Source of the DNA: JBMNGN01 sp050949865
GTDB taxonomy: Bacteria; Bacillota; Syntrophomonadia; Syntrophomonadales; Syntrophomonadaceae
Assembly: GCA_050949865.1 (NCBI GenBank)
Contig: JBMNGN010000004.1
Coordinates: forward strand, 1-64,000
Length of the DNA: 64,000 bases
Reading direction: 5' to 3'
Below the pieces are notes generated by a model. It was not told the DNA's origin and did not search any database. It was given only the letters and a program-made list of their open reading frames with translations. Positions within the stretch are counted from its first letter, which is position 1. Every line of letters begins with the position of its first letter. A program made the translations under genes and the position numbers. Shown piece after piece: positions 1-8,276 of this stretch.

Positions 1-1775
1 ATCTATTTGCATTGAGGGAGATGAGATGGCTTCCTCTAAAACAGCTTTTAGGGAGTGCTCTTTTTTGCTTTCGATTTCAAGGAACTTTTCAGGATTTTCT
101 AGGTCTTCTTTGAGTTTTTTTGATTCAATAAAGCTAACTACATTTTTGATTTCTTTTTCAGAAACAAAAGGACCTTGAATACGTTTTAAGTTAGTGGTGT
201 CTTTAGATTGAAACAAGAAGTCTCCTTTTCCTAGAAGTTTTTCTGCGCCTGCTACATCAAGCATTGTTCTTGAATCAACTTGAGAGGCAACCTTAAAACT
301 AATTCTACTAGATATGTTTGCTTTGATTAAACCTGTGATAACTTCAACTGAGGGTCTTTGTGTGGCAAGCACTAAATGGATGCCAACTGCTCTTGCTTTT
401 TGAGCTAGCCTTACAATGTAGGATTCTATTTCTTTCCTCTTGCCATCATAAGGTCAGCAAGCTCATCTATAATAACAACAATGTAGGGCATTTTTTCCAT
501 ACCTTGCTTCCAGGATTTGTTATAGGAGGAGATGTCTCGATTGCCTGCGTTTTTTAAAGTCTCAAACCTTGATTCCATTTCTCCAACAAGCCATTTCAAG
601 GCAATAATTGCTTCGTCAGGGTTTGCAATGACAGGGCACATTAAATGATTGATTGGATTAAAGGGCAAAAGCTCTACTTTTTTAGGGTCAATCATAACAA
701 ATTGATTTCTCCTAGGTCAGCATAAACAAGTTCACCCTTTAACATCTTTTCCTAGGGCAAAAAAAAGTGGTGATTCGGACGATCTAAAGTGTTTACTTGC
801 AAGCATTTCATAAAGTGGAAACAATGGCTCTGTTTTTGTTTGGAATTTTCAATTCCAACAAGGGCTTTGCCTGGAATTGGAGCTTCGATTCTATATTGAT
901 TCTGTGCTAAGTCTAAGCTAAATTATAGGCTAGGTTTGTAATTCTAGAAAGTTTAATTCCCTTGGCTGGTTTTAATGTGTATTGAGATACAGTTGGGCCA
1001 ACATTAACCTCTCCCATATCAACTTGTATTCCAAAGTTAAAAAGGGTTTTTGAATGGTGCTTGCATTTAACTTAATATCTCCACTTTCGGCTTTGCTCCT
1101 CTTTTTGAAAGTAAATTAAGAGGAGGTGCTTCATAAGGGGAAAATGTTTTAATTTTAGGAGCTTCTTTAATAATTGGCTCTTTTTCCTTTTTTTGTTTTC
1201 TTAAATCTAGGCAGGAACGGTATTTTCTTTTTAGGGGTGGGCTTTTTAATGACGACTTCTTCTTGCTCTAATTTTTCTTTTTTAAAAAGTGGTTCTAAAA
1301 GAATAACAAGGGTTGTTATAATAAGAATGGTGATGATTGACAAGGCAACCCAAAAGCCAAAACCTTTTATCATTAAAAAAGAGAGTAAATAGCCAATGAC
1401 TCCGCCTAGACTTTGAGCTTGAAGATTAAATCCATTTGCCCCTATAAACTCTAGCTCGGCTATTCCAAAAAGAGTGGCAGATTCTAAAAGAAACGCAATT
1501 AAAAGAAAGCCTAAGTATTTTTCTTTTTTGGAGTAAGGATTAGCGCTTTGATAAGAGCAGGAAAAAAGCGGTTAAGAGGATAAGGGGGATGATGTAGACG
1601 GTGTTTCCAAGTAAAAAAAGAAAGGCTTTTTCGATAAGAGAGCCAATAACGCCTGCTTTATTTGTAAGGAAAAGATAAAGATAAGAGCAAAAATCAAGGA
1701 AAGAGAGGCAAAAATGTAGTATTTGTAAGGTGTAAAGAATTTTGTTTTAAAATGTTTTTCTTGTTTATTTTCCAT
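1..1775 (-). pseudogene. ftsK: FtsK/SpoIIIE-type DNA translocase, frameshifted, 3' end outside window
   Basis: FtsK is the septal, membrane-anchored ATPase that pumps chromosome DNA during division. Reading from 1775 leftwards, the gene starts MENKQEKHF and encodes several hydrophobic membrane segments (about 1720-1230). A linker follows, then a motor with VNVGPTVSQYTLKP, RIEAPIPGKALVGIEIPN, MIDPKKVELLPF, the Walker B stretch VVIIDELADLM (near 455-490) and LVLATQRPSVEVITG further left. The last ~455 bases are one open frame with no start codon of its own. The frame changes at least four times (around 455, 700, 1150-1200 and 1570). The ~100-base segment expected between ADLGEI and FVMIDPKK (about 700-715), which carries the Walker A loop GATGSGKS, is absent. 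The C-terminal gamma domain would lie left of the window. The motor sequence resembles FtsK of reduced-genome bacteria rather than the Firmicute FtsK expected with the rest of the window. The identity is clear; whether the gene is decayed or badly sequenced is not. Confidence 0.8.
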
Positions 1776-1776
1776 T

Positions 1777-2109
1777 TTATTCTAATGATTTAAGGATGTT
1801 TTCTTTTATTTCTGATTAAAGCCTGAAAAGGCTTTGTTTTTCTAGGAATATGATGGGGTAATGTCTGAAATTACTTGAAAGACCCTGACTTGTTTTGTAT
1901 TCTTTCTTGTATGTTTCAAGTTTCTCTAAAAAGTCTTTGTCTTTAGGTGAATAAATTTCGTAAGGGTAATTACTTAATTCTATAAATGCTCTTGCATCTT
2001 TTGAAAGCTCGCCTTTACTCCCTTGAAAGAGGATAATGGGGGTAGTTTCTGCGCTTACACTACTAAAAAGCAAAACAAGAGCAAAAATGATTATTTTTTT
2101 AATGTCCAT
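1777..2109 (-). pseudogene. Exported glutaredoxin/thioredoxin-fold-like protein, one or two frameshifts near the 3' end
   Basis: The chosen start (2109, MDIKKIII) gives a clear signal peptide ending VSA-ET; the longer upstream frame would put a charged extension before it. The mature part has the rhythm of a thioredoxin-fold domain (NYPYEIYSPKDKDF... HYPIIFLE), with no CxxC visible. As written the frame stops at 1816. A shift near 1830-1840 restores KAFSGFN and a second one restores EIKENILKSLE ending at 1777, which is the usual glutaredoxin-like C-terminus (KAFxGFNxxI). The gene starts inside the 3' end of the upstream Kazal/DUF333-like gene, so the two were probably cotranscribed and lead towards ftsK. 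The function is inferred from fold-like motifs only; a redox role is uncertain because the active-site cysteines are missing. Confidence 0.45.
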
Positions 2110-2584
2110 AAGCAGTTTTGATTTAAATAATCGTTTAAGTTGCATTCTAAAATACATTTATTGTCTTTAATTGTCCCTCCAGTTATTACACAAAAGAACT
2201 CTGCTTCGCTTCTCAAAGTCATTAAAATTGAACCCTTTACATTTACCACTTAAAAGTGCTTGCATTTCGCATTCTGAATTGTCTTTAAAACACAAACATT
2301 AAATCCAGCTCTTTCTTTGATTTGTCCGCCTTGATTTAAACATTTCTCTAAAATTAGATCATTGCAATTTTCCTTTGTGTAAAACATCAACTTTCATTAA
2401 CTTGGCAAAAGTTTTGTTCTGATAGGTTTGATGATCAACACCACAAAACAAAATCAATTTCTAATAGATTTTGAGCTTCCAGTTTTCTTTCTTCTGAATT
2501 GAAAAATGAGAAAAAGAAAACAGCGAGAATTAAAATTAAAAAAGCTAGGATTGCGTACTTTACTTGTTTCTTGACTTTGCTCAT
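2091..2584 (-). pseudogene. Membrane-anchored Kazal-like/DUF333-like small-domain protein, several frameshifts
   Basis: The start at 2584 (MSKVKKQVKY) leads directly into a strong transmembrane/signal segment. The rest is scattered over three frames but is recognisable: a Kazal-like piece (CGVDHQTYQNKTFAK, about 2440-2390), then cysteine-rich pieces NCNDLILEKCLNQGG and NVCVLK/DNSECEMQALLSGKC (2370-2230), which follow the Cys/Gly-Gly/Cys spacing of DUF333 (the COG3042 'putative hemolysin' family), and a last piece EAEFFCVITGGTIKDNKC running to a stop at 2091. At least three single-base shifts are needed. The surrounding genes show the same defect, so error in the underlying reads is as likely as gene decay. 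The domain names come from pattern recognition and have not been searched. Confidence 0.4.
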
Positions 2585-2666
2585 ACTTAGCTTAATTGTA
2601 GTACTAACAAGGCAAAAAAGCAAACTTTATTGATTTTTAAAAATATTATGCTAGTTTGGATATAGT

Positions 2667-3119
2667 ATGATTGAAAATGAGTTAAAGAGCTTGGATTTTG
2701 AGCCGACGCTCAAGATCATGCCTATAAACATTCCTTTTCTAAGGAGACGTGTTATCCTAAGTGATGAAAACGGGACTAACTATGTAAAGAATCCCAAAGT
2801 TTATCTGGTGAATGGAAAAGAAGGATCTGAACTTGCAGCGGTTATGCTTGCAAGTAGGGCTATTAGAAGAAGGGCGCAGATTGTACTTGACGTCGAGAAG
2901 TTCGAAGAAGAAAACTTTGGCTTCCTATTTCTTCTTGTTGAGGGTAATGCCGAGCTTGACGCCGAACTTGTTGCTAGGATGAGTGGCAACTTGTTTTTAA
3001 AGGGCGTATCTCTTGAGGAAAGAAAGCAGTTCCTTTTGATGAATGCCTCGGAGATTATTTCAGATTACGGAGAAAAGTTTCTCTTAGACTCCGTGTGGAT
3101 TCAGAGTTTATTGATTTAA
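2667..3119 (+). CDS. Hypothetical protein, 150 aa
   Basis: This open frame has no family I recognise. The protein is rich in charged residues with alternating hydrophobic stretches and no signal peptide or membrane segment, so it looks like a compact cytoplasmic protein. An Ala/Arg-rich helix (about residues 57-70) precedes a Glu-rich segment. There is no ribosome binding site in front of the ATG. An AT-rich TATTAT-like element lies about 20 bases upstream, which would fit a leaderless or near-leaderless transcript. It is divergent from the Kazal-like gene to its left. Confidence 0.6.
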   Translation: MIENELKSLDFEPTLKIMPINIPFLRRRVILSDENGTNYVKNPKVYLVNGKEGSELAAVMLASRAIRRRAQIVLDVEKFEEENFGFLFLLVEGNAELDAELVARMSGNLFLKGVSLEERKQFLLMNASEIISDYGEKFLLDSVWIQSLLI

Positions 3120-3178
3120 ACTCTTTTTTGTTGGGGTGATTATTGCAATGCAAGTTGTTGTAGAGTACAATGAGGGTA

Positions 3179-4004
3179 ATGCCTAAGAAAATTAAAAAAA
3201 CAAGAAGATATTGCTTTGTTTGAACAACAAGGCGTGCGTAAGAAATGGCATAAAGGAAAATGGTATTCCTCGGTATCTGATGTTGTGCAAGTTTTGACTG
3301 ATTCAAAAGATGTTAAGCAGTATGTAAAAAAGTTAAGACAAAGAGATGCTGAACTTTCGTTCTACTGGGGTACAATTTGTACCCCCCTTGAACTTATCTC
3401 TAAAGATGGTAAAAAACGAAAAGAAACTACTGCTGATTTAAAAGGTATTTTCCGCATTATTCAATCAATTCCCTCTCCAAAAGCAGAGCCTTTTAAGCGT
3501 TGCTTGCAAAGGTGGGTAAAGAGCGAATTGACGAAATTGCGAACCCCTGAATTAGCTGTGAATAGGGCTAAAGAGATTTATGAGAAAAAAGGATATGAAA
3601 AAGATTGGATTGATAAACGAATGCGAGGCATTGCTGTTAGAAATACTCTGACGGATGAGTGGAAAGAGCGAGATGTGAGAGGTATTGAATATGCAATACT
3701 TACAAATGAGATTTACAAAGGAACTTTTGAATACGATTATAAATCTTTAATGCGTATAAAGAGCTTAGACAAAAAAAGAGGAGATAACTTGCGTGATCAT
3801 ATGGGAGATGTTGAACTTATCCTAACAATGCTTGCAGAGGCAACTTCAACGGAAATTACTAAAACTAGAGATTCAAAAGGAATTAACGAGATACAAGAAG
3901 ATGTAAAAAAGGGCGGGCAAATTGCAGGAGATGCACGAAAGAAAATTGAGGCAGAGACTAGTAAAAAAGTTATTACAAAAAGGAACTACAAAGAGCTGGG
4001 GTAA
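3179..4004 (+). pseudogene. dinD: BRO-N / DNA-damage-inducible protein D (DinD)-like, with frameshifts
   Basis: The reading frame from 3216 matches the DinD/BRO-N antirepressor-like family over nearly its full length: GVRKKWHKGKWYSSVSDVV, then GIFRIIQSIPSPKAEPFKR, DWIDKRMRGIAVRNTLTDEW, NLRDHMGDVELILTMLAEA and a GGQIAGDARKKIE tail. The probable start is ATG at 3179 (MPKKIKK). The A-run near 3190 has one base too many, which shifts the frame just before residue 10. Around 3510-3550 the protein reads CLQRWVKSELTKLRT where another frame gives AKVGKERIDEIANPEL, the expected family sequence. A one-base loss followed ~35 bases later by a one-base gain explains both. Known relatives are SOS-induced or phage-associated proteins of unclear biochemical role. 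Confidence 0.7.
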
Positions 4005-4024
4005 TAAATTAAGTATATTACTTG

Positions 4025-4095
4025 CTCGGAGGCAGGGATTCGAACCCCAATTACTAGGGCCAGAACCTAGTGTCCTACCATTAGACGACCTCCGA
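4025..4095 (-). tRNA. tRNA-Gln (anticodon CTG)
   Basis: A 71-nt cloverleaf can be read on the minus strand: acceptor TCGGAGG/CCTCCGA, D-arm with GGTAGGAC, anticodon stem CTAGG/CCTAG around the loop TTCTGGC (anticodon CUG), and a T-arm with GGTTCGAATCC. The discriminator is G and no CCA follows, so the 3' end would have to be added by a nucleotidyltransferase. It sits just downstream of the small membrane protein gene on the same strand. Confidence 0.93.
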
Positions 4096-4353
4096 TTATT
4101 TATTCAAGTATTTTGAGATGGCAATGCTTGAGGAAACAAAGGCTAAGAGCATAGCAATAATGGTTTGTCCAATAAGGATAATAGAGAGATTATCTAGGAA
4201 ATACTCATAGGCATTAAAGCCCATTAAGGTTTTACTCAAAGAAGCGTTGGCAAGATAAAGAGCAAGCAAAGTGACGAGGAAAGAGATTCCTGAGGCAATA
4301 ACAGCACATAATGTACTTTGTATAATGTAGGGCCATTTAATTAGAAAAGCCAT
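4096..4353 (-). CDS. Small membrane protein, 85 aa
   Basis: Two hydrophobic helices (about residues 9-35 and 55-78) are joined by a polar loop, and the protein ends in a short basic tail. No family is recognised. There is no Shine-Dalgarno sequence. A TATAAT-like box (about 4363-4374 on the minus strand) lies 13-20 bases from the ATG, which would give a very short leader. The gene abuts the tRNA-Gln gene and is the last intact gene of the foreign left-end segment. Confidence 0.55.
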   Translation of the reverse strand: MAFLIKWPYIIQSTLCAVIASGISFLVTLLALYLANASLSKTLMGFNAYEYFLDNLSIILIGQTIIAMLLAFVSSSIAISKYLNK

Positions 4354-4375
4354 TTCTGATTTTCATTATATAAAC

Positions 4376-4404
4376 AAAAGTAAAGAAATAGTTTTTTTAT
4401 ACCC
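4376..4404. other. Junction between two unrelated DNA segments
   Basis: To the left lies the AT-rich, SD-less segment with a reduced-genome FtsK. To the right the sequence enters an ftsQ gene in mid-frame. In the ftsQ frame a TAG precedes the T-run near 4389-4397, so the change of source lies in or just beside that homopolymer. No transposon end or duplication is visible at the point of change. An assembly join is the simplest reading; true insertion of foreign DNA cannot be excluded. Confidence 0.6.
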
Positions 4405-4583
4405 AAAAAGGAACTGAAGTAAACTTCGGAAACCTGGAAAGATTAGAGGAAAAAACTAAATTCGTGGAACAGGTTTTAGAGATTGAAGCTGAGCTGGATG
4501 AGAAAGGCACTGATGTTTTAGAGTATGTTGACCTGCGATTTAAGGGTCAACCGGTTTTGAAAACCAGGAATGTACAGGAATAG
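4400..4583 (+). pseudogene. ftsQ: FtsQ C-terminal fragment
   Basis: This open stretch without a start codon reads YTQKGTEVNFGNLERLEEK through VLEYVDLRFKGQPVLKTRN to a TAG at 4581. It matches the end of the FtsQ/DivIB division protein, where a strand G-x-x-V-x-x-G is followed by a K-x-x-F helix and the yIDLRF-x-x-P-V-x-K signature. Only about 60 residues remain; the N-terminal transmembrane helix and POTRA domain are missing at the junction on the left. The DUF881 gene follows immediately, which is the usual order in Firmicute division clusters and supports the call. Confidence 0.75.
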
Positions 4584-4596
4584 GGGGGTGCTTCTT

Positions 4597-5025
4597 TTGC
4601 GTAGTAAAGGTGCTCAAATTTCCATAGCTATTGTCTGTATGGTATTGGGTATAATGTTGGCGATTCAATTCAAAACTACGGAGAGTTATCAGGCCAACCT
4701 GGTTCCTGCCCGGGTCGAGGACTTGACACAACAGGTACAGAGCGTAAGCGAAGAAAGAGATGCCCTGGTGGAGGAAGTACTATCGTTACGCGAAAAACTC
4801 AAAAATGTACGGGAAACTGACCAGGCTATGGCTGATTTGCAGGCTGATTTGCAAGATGCTAATATGAGTGCCGGGCTTATGGCGGTAGAAGGACCTGGTG
4901 TCATAATAACGGTCAATGATAATCCCCGTGAACTTCAGCCGGGGGACAATGTTAATTTCTCATTGGTTCATGATTCAGATCTTTTGATGCTGGTTAATGA
5001 ACTAAATACCTCAGGAAATGGAGTT
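4597..5025 (+). pseudogene. DUF881 protein (YlxW/YlxX-like), 3' end replaced by a transposase
   Basis: The likely start is TTG at 4597, eight bases after a GGGGGG site; the ATG at 4570 lies inside ftsQ. The protein has an N-terminal transmembrane helix, a coiled coil (about residues 35-85) and the first half of the DUF881 domain, ending VHDSDLLMLVNELNTSG. The family continues with GAEAISIN, but here the frame runs without a stop into the OrfA transposase start at 5026. DUF881 proteins sit beside ftsQ and sbp in Firmicute division gene clusters, and the neighbour on the left agrees. The protein has lost roughly its last 100 residues and would be made, if at all, as a fusion with OrfA. Confidence 0.7.
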
Positions 5026-5349
5026 ATGGTTAATAAGCGAAAAAAGTACAGTCCCGAAGAAAAAGCAAAAATAGTATTAGAGGTTCTCCGTGAGGAAAAC
5101 ACCTTGATAGAAATTTCTAATAAATATGAAGTAAGCCAGCAGTTAATAAGCCGATGGAAATCCGAGTTTCTGGCCAACATGCCATCAGTATTTGACAAGA
5201 AGGCAAATGAGACTGAGAAACTAAAAAAACAGTTCGAGGCTGAGAAGGCAGTTCTCGAGCGTAAAATCGGAGAACTGACCATTGACATTGACTGGCTTAA
5301 AAAAAAACAAGAACAAGCCTTGGAACTGCGGAAAAAAAGAAACTCATAG
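5026..5349 (+). CDS. IS3-family transposase OrfA (helix-turn-helix subunit)
   Basis: The protein begins MVNKRKKYSPEEKAKIVLEV, the standard opening of IS3 OrfA, with a helix-turn-helix (ISNKYEVSQQLISRWKSEF) at residues 33-51. A leucine-zipper-like coiled coil (65-100) follows. It is 107 aa long, the usual size. It is in frame with the upstream DUF881 fragment. OrfB follows in the -1 frame across an A7 run at 5332-5338 just before the OrfA stop, as is typical for programmed frameshifting in this family. Confidence 0.88.
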   Translation: MVNKRKKYSPEEKAKIVLEVLREENTLIEISNKYEVSQQLISRWKSEFLANMPSVFDKKANETEKLKKQFEAEKAVLERKIGELTIDIDWLKKKQEQALELRKKRNS

Positions 5350-6179
5350 AGCATACTGGCTCCAGGCTGACAGTAAAACATCAGTGCGAATTACTAGATC
5401 TGCGGAGATCGACCGCTTACTATCAGAATGTCCCGGTTGAGGTTTCCCAGGATGAAATAGCAATTAAGAACGCAATCGATAGAATTCACTTCCTGGAACC
5501 ATCATACGGGGTCAGGCGAATCCGCAACGAATTAAGAAAGCAAGGATTCACCAGAATCGGTAGAAAGCTGATAAAACGCTACATGGACGAAATGGATATT
5601 CATGTGTTTTATCCTGGGCCTAACCTCAGCAAAAGAGATAAGAAGTCCAAAGTATATCCTTATCTCCTAAGAAACCTTAAGATTGATCGACCAAATCAAG
5701 TCTGGGCCATTGACATTACGTATGTTGGGACCCCTTGTGGCTTTGCCTATATGGTAGCCATAATTGACTGGTACTCAAGGTTCATAGTGGGTTGGGCAAT
5801 AAGCAATACCCTACAAACTGACTTCGTTGTAAGAGCAGTAAAAGAAGCCATAAGCAAATATGGAAAACCCGAAATAATCAACAGTGATCAAGGCAGCCAG
5901 TTTACGTCCAAAGCATACATAGACTGTATTAAGGCCCAGGAGACAATCAAGATCAGTATGGATGGCAAAGGCCGAGCAACTGACAACATAATGATTGAAC
6001 GATTCTTTAGATCCTATAAATGGGAAAGGTTATATTTGTTACGTCCAGAAACCGTTAAAGAAGCAAAAGCAATGACCAAAGAATACATTCAGCACTATAA
6101 CTATGTTAGGGACCACCAGGGATTGGACAATGTTACCCCGTACTCGATCTACCGTAATCAGCAAAAAGTAGCTGCATAA
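5331..6179 (+). CDS. IS3-family transposase OrfB (DDE integrase domain), made by -1 frameshift
   Basis: The -1 frame is open from the overlap with OrfA (codon GAA at 5331) to TAA at 6177-6179, about 282 residues. It has the HTH_21 region (YGVRRIRNELRK) and an rve integrase core with all three acidic residues: D in WAIDITYVG, D in IINSDQGSQF and E in NIMIERFFRSYK, closing with HYNYVRDHQGLDNVTP. It appears intact. Most simple gene finders would call only the ATG at 5583 and lose the first ~85 residues. The OrfAB fusion is the active transposase in known relatives. Confidence 0.88.
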   Translation, partial: EKKKLIEHTGSRLTVKHQCELLDLRRSTAYYQNVPVEVSQDEIAIKNAIDRIHFLEPSYGVRRIRNELRKQGFTRIGRKLIKRYMDEMDIHVFYPGPNLSKRDKKSKVYPYLLRNLKIDRPNQVWAIDITYVGTPCGFAYMVAIIDWYSRFIVGWAISNTLQTDFVVRAVKEAISKYGKPEIINSDQGSQFTSKAYIDCIKAQETIKISMDGKGRATDNIMIERFFRSYKWERLYLLRPETVKEAKAMTKEYIQHYNYVRDHQGLDNVTPYSIYRNQQKVAA

Positions 6180-6245
6180 ACACCAAATATTGGAAGGAGA
6201 ATTTATCTTAATAATTCCAAAATCGTGTCTTGACAAGCGGGGGCA

Positions 6246-7109
6246 TTATATAATTTGACTATGATATCCTAATTTTTCAGCCTCATAAACAAAATAATAT
6301 GGGTCAACACCAATACAATGCCCTCCTACAAGACCTGGAGTAAATCCTAGTGCATTCCATTTTGTATTCATAGCTTCAACAACTTCTTTTGTATCTATCC
6401 CCATACGGTCAAATACCATTGCAAGTTCATTCATAAAAGCAATATTTATATCACGCTGACTATTTTCAACAACTTTAGCTGCTTCTGCAACTTTTATTGA
6501 ACCAGCTCTATGAACCCCTGCATCAATAACAAGCTCATAAACTTTAGAAATTTCTTCAAGACTTTCCTCATCCATCCCAGAAACAATTTTAATTATTTTC
6601 TCTAAAGTATTTATCTTGTCACCTGGGTTAATTCTTTCTGGTGAATATCCTATCTTGAATTCAACTCCACATTTTAAACCTGATTCTTTCTCTAATATTG
6701 GCACACAAATATCTTCAGTTACACCTGGATATACAGTAGACTCATAAACCACAATGGAACCTTTAGTTAAATTACGCCCTACAATTTTACTCGCACCTTC
6801 AACCGGTGAAAGATCAGGTGTTTTATCTGAATTTATAGGTGTTGGAACAGCAACTATATGGAACTTTGCTTCCTTAAGTTTTGATTCATCCGCTGTAAAT
6901 TCTACTGTTGTTCTCTTAATTCCCTCATTACCAACTTCATTAGTCGGATCAACACCGGATTTGTATAATTCAATTTTCTTTTCATTTAAATCAAAACCTA
7001 TTACATCAACCTTTTTAGCAAAAGCAACTGCTATAGGCATACCTACATAACCAAGTCCAATAACTGCAATTTTTTCTTCCTTGTTAGCTAATTTGGCAAA
7101 AATACTCAT
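6246..7109 (-). pseudogene. wecC: UDP-N-acetylmannosamine/UDP-sugar 6-dehydrogenase (WecC/VipA type), C-terminus lost to the IS
   Basis: NAD-dependent four-electron oxidation of a UDP-amino sugar to the uronate. The Rossmann motif GLGYVGMPIAVAFA (residues 18-31) and the central dimerisation helix are present, as is the catalytic cysteine in GGHCIGVDPYY near residue 265. After GYHSQII (287) the frame meets TAA exactly at the IS end, whereas family members run to about 420-440 residues; the UDP-binding C-terminal third is gone. The gene is the promoter-distal end of the polysaccharide operon. It is probably inactive, although an intact copy may exist on the true genomic continuation. Confidence 0.85.
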
Positions 7110-7121
7110 TTTGCTCCCCCT

Positions 7122-8276
7122 TTACTCTTCTATGCTCTTTTTTGCTATTTCATAGTAAGAAAATTCTTTTGTTCCATTAACTACAGCTGTATTTTTCATA
7201 TTTTCATATAGTTTTTTATCAGTAAAAATATTCATAACAACATCGCAATACTTGCTGACAGTATGTTCTTCTAAGAACATACAGTTCCCTCCTAAATCCA
7301 CATGTTGAAACCCTTCTATAAATCTGAATACGCATGGTTTACCCAATCCTACAGATTGTTCCCACAGAACTGAATGTAATCCAGGAAACATTACTAAATC
7401 GGCTATGTACAAATATTTGTTCACTTCAGTTGGTTGAATCCAGCCTATGTATTTAACATTATTATTTAGAAGTAACTGAAAGCTTTCGTTTAGTTCCTCG
7501 GAAATCGAACCAAAAACTAATAATTTGATTTTGGGGTTATGCAACTTTGCTATAGCTTCCATTAATAAAAGAATTTCTTTCTTATTGTTATCGATTTTCC
7601 CTCCTGTAACAATTAAAAAGTCACTTTCTAATACATTATGTTCTTTTCTCAAATTCTGTTGTTCTATTTCATTCTTTATTTTAATTACATTTTCATCATC
7701 AACACCCATAACAAGCAATTCTACTTTTTCTTTATTTAGTTTATAAACATTTATTAAAAAATCGACTCTTGCTGGCAAAACACCATAAAATTTTGTTGTT
7801 AAAGGTTCTATTCTTTTTGCATAGCATCTCCAAATCCATTTGTGAAGTATATTTTTTGAGATCCAATTTGTCCCACTGTTATTAAAATCAGCGTGGTTAT
7901 CTATATATAGTTTTACTTCAGGATTTTTTTTAACATATGCTTCTATAACTTTTAGATCAACAAATTGGCATCCATGAACAAAAATAATATTAGGTTCTTC
8001 TTTTTCTATGGTTTTATATAGATTTGGAAACCTTTTGAATTTGTAGGTAAACCATTTATTATTCTTAACACTTAATCTAATGGTTTTTATGCCATTTTCA
8101 TTTATATAAGTCTTTCTATTATCAATTCCTATTTTCCCATTATCTTTATAAACAAAATGAGATGTAATAATACTAACATCATATCCATTTTTTTTATGAT
8201 ATTTAGGTAATAAATTGTCTTGATATGTCCAATAATCAGTTACAATTCCCGCAAGTGCAACGTGTGTAATTTTCAT
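7122..8276 (-). CDS. Glycosyltransferase, GT4-like, 384 aa
   Basis: A GT-B-type protein with an N-terminal acceptor half (MKITHVALAGIVTDYWTYQDNLLPKYHKK). The C-terminal donor half contains LIVTGGKIDNNK, the segment YIGWIQPTEVNKYLYIADLVMFPG and a WEQSVGLGKPCVFR loop. The latter corresponds to the E-x7-G-x-P nucleotide-binding region of family 4. It overlaps the preceding glycosyltransferase gene by four bases (ATGA), so translation is probably coupled. No signal peptide; expected at the inner face of the membrane, adding one sugar to the lipid-linked repeat unit. Donor and acceptor cannot be told from sequence. Confidence 0.75.
   Translation of the reverse strand: MKITHVALAGIVTDYWTYQDNLLPKYHKKNGYDVSIITSHFVYKDNGKIGIDNRKTYINENGIKTIRLSVKNNKWFTYKFKRFPNLYKTIEKEEPNIIFVHGCQFVDLKVIEAYVKKNPEVKLYIDNHADFNNSGTNWISKNILHKWIWRCYAKRIEPLTTKFYGVLPARVDFLINVYKLNKEKVELLVMGVDDENVIKIKNEIEQQNLRKEHNVLESDFLIVTGGKIDNNKKEILLLMEAIAKLHNPKIKLLVFGSISEELNESFQLLLNNNVKYIGWIQPTEVNKYLYIADLVMFPGLHSVLWEQSVGLGKPCVFRFIEGFQHVDLGGNCMFLEEHTVSKYCDVVMNIFTDKKLYENMKNTAVVNGTKEFSYYEIAKKSIEE

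Larger units (their letters stand above)
5026..6245 (+). mobile_element. IS3-family insertion sequence with intact right end and no recognisable left end
   Basis: The right terminus is clear: after OrfB comes ~65 bases of non-coding sequence ending TCTTGACAAGCGGGGGCA at 6245, with the CA end normal for IS3 elements. Directly beyond it lies the stop of a truncated sugar dehydrogenase gene. The matching left terminus should begin TGCCCCCGCTTGTCAAGA some 40-80 bases before OrfA. No such sequence occurs before 5026, where the DUF881 gene runs straight into the OrfA start codon. The element is therefore left-truncated by deletion or recombination, or the contig was joined at a repeated IS copy. 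Confidence 0.75.

Noticed and set aside
1174..1392. Plus-strand 72-aa frame in the ftsK region
   Set aside because: Antisense of the FtsK membrane-linker segment; no independent support.
1..4380. Archaeal (DPANN) origin of the left segment, suggested by TATA-like boxes and lack of SD
   Set aside because: The FtsK motor and membrane domain are of bacterial type; the boxes also read as -10 elements. A reduced-genome bacterium fits better, though the matter is not settled.
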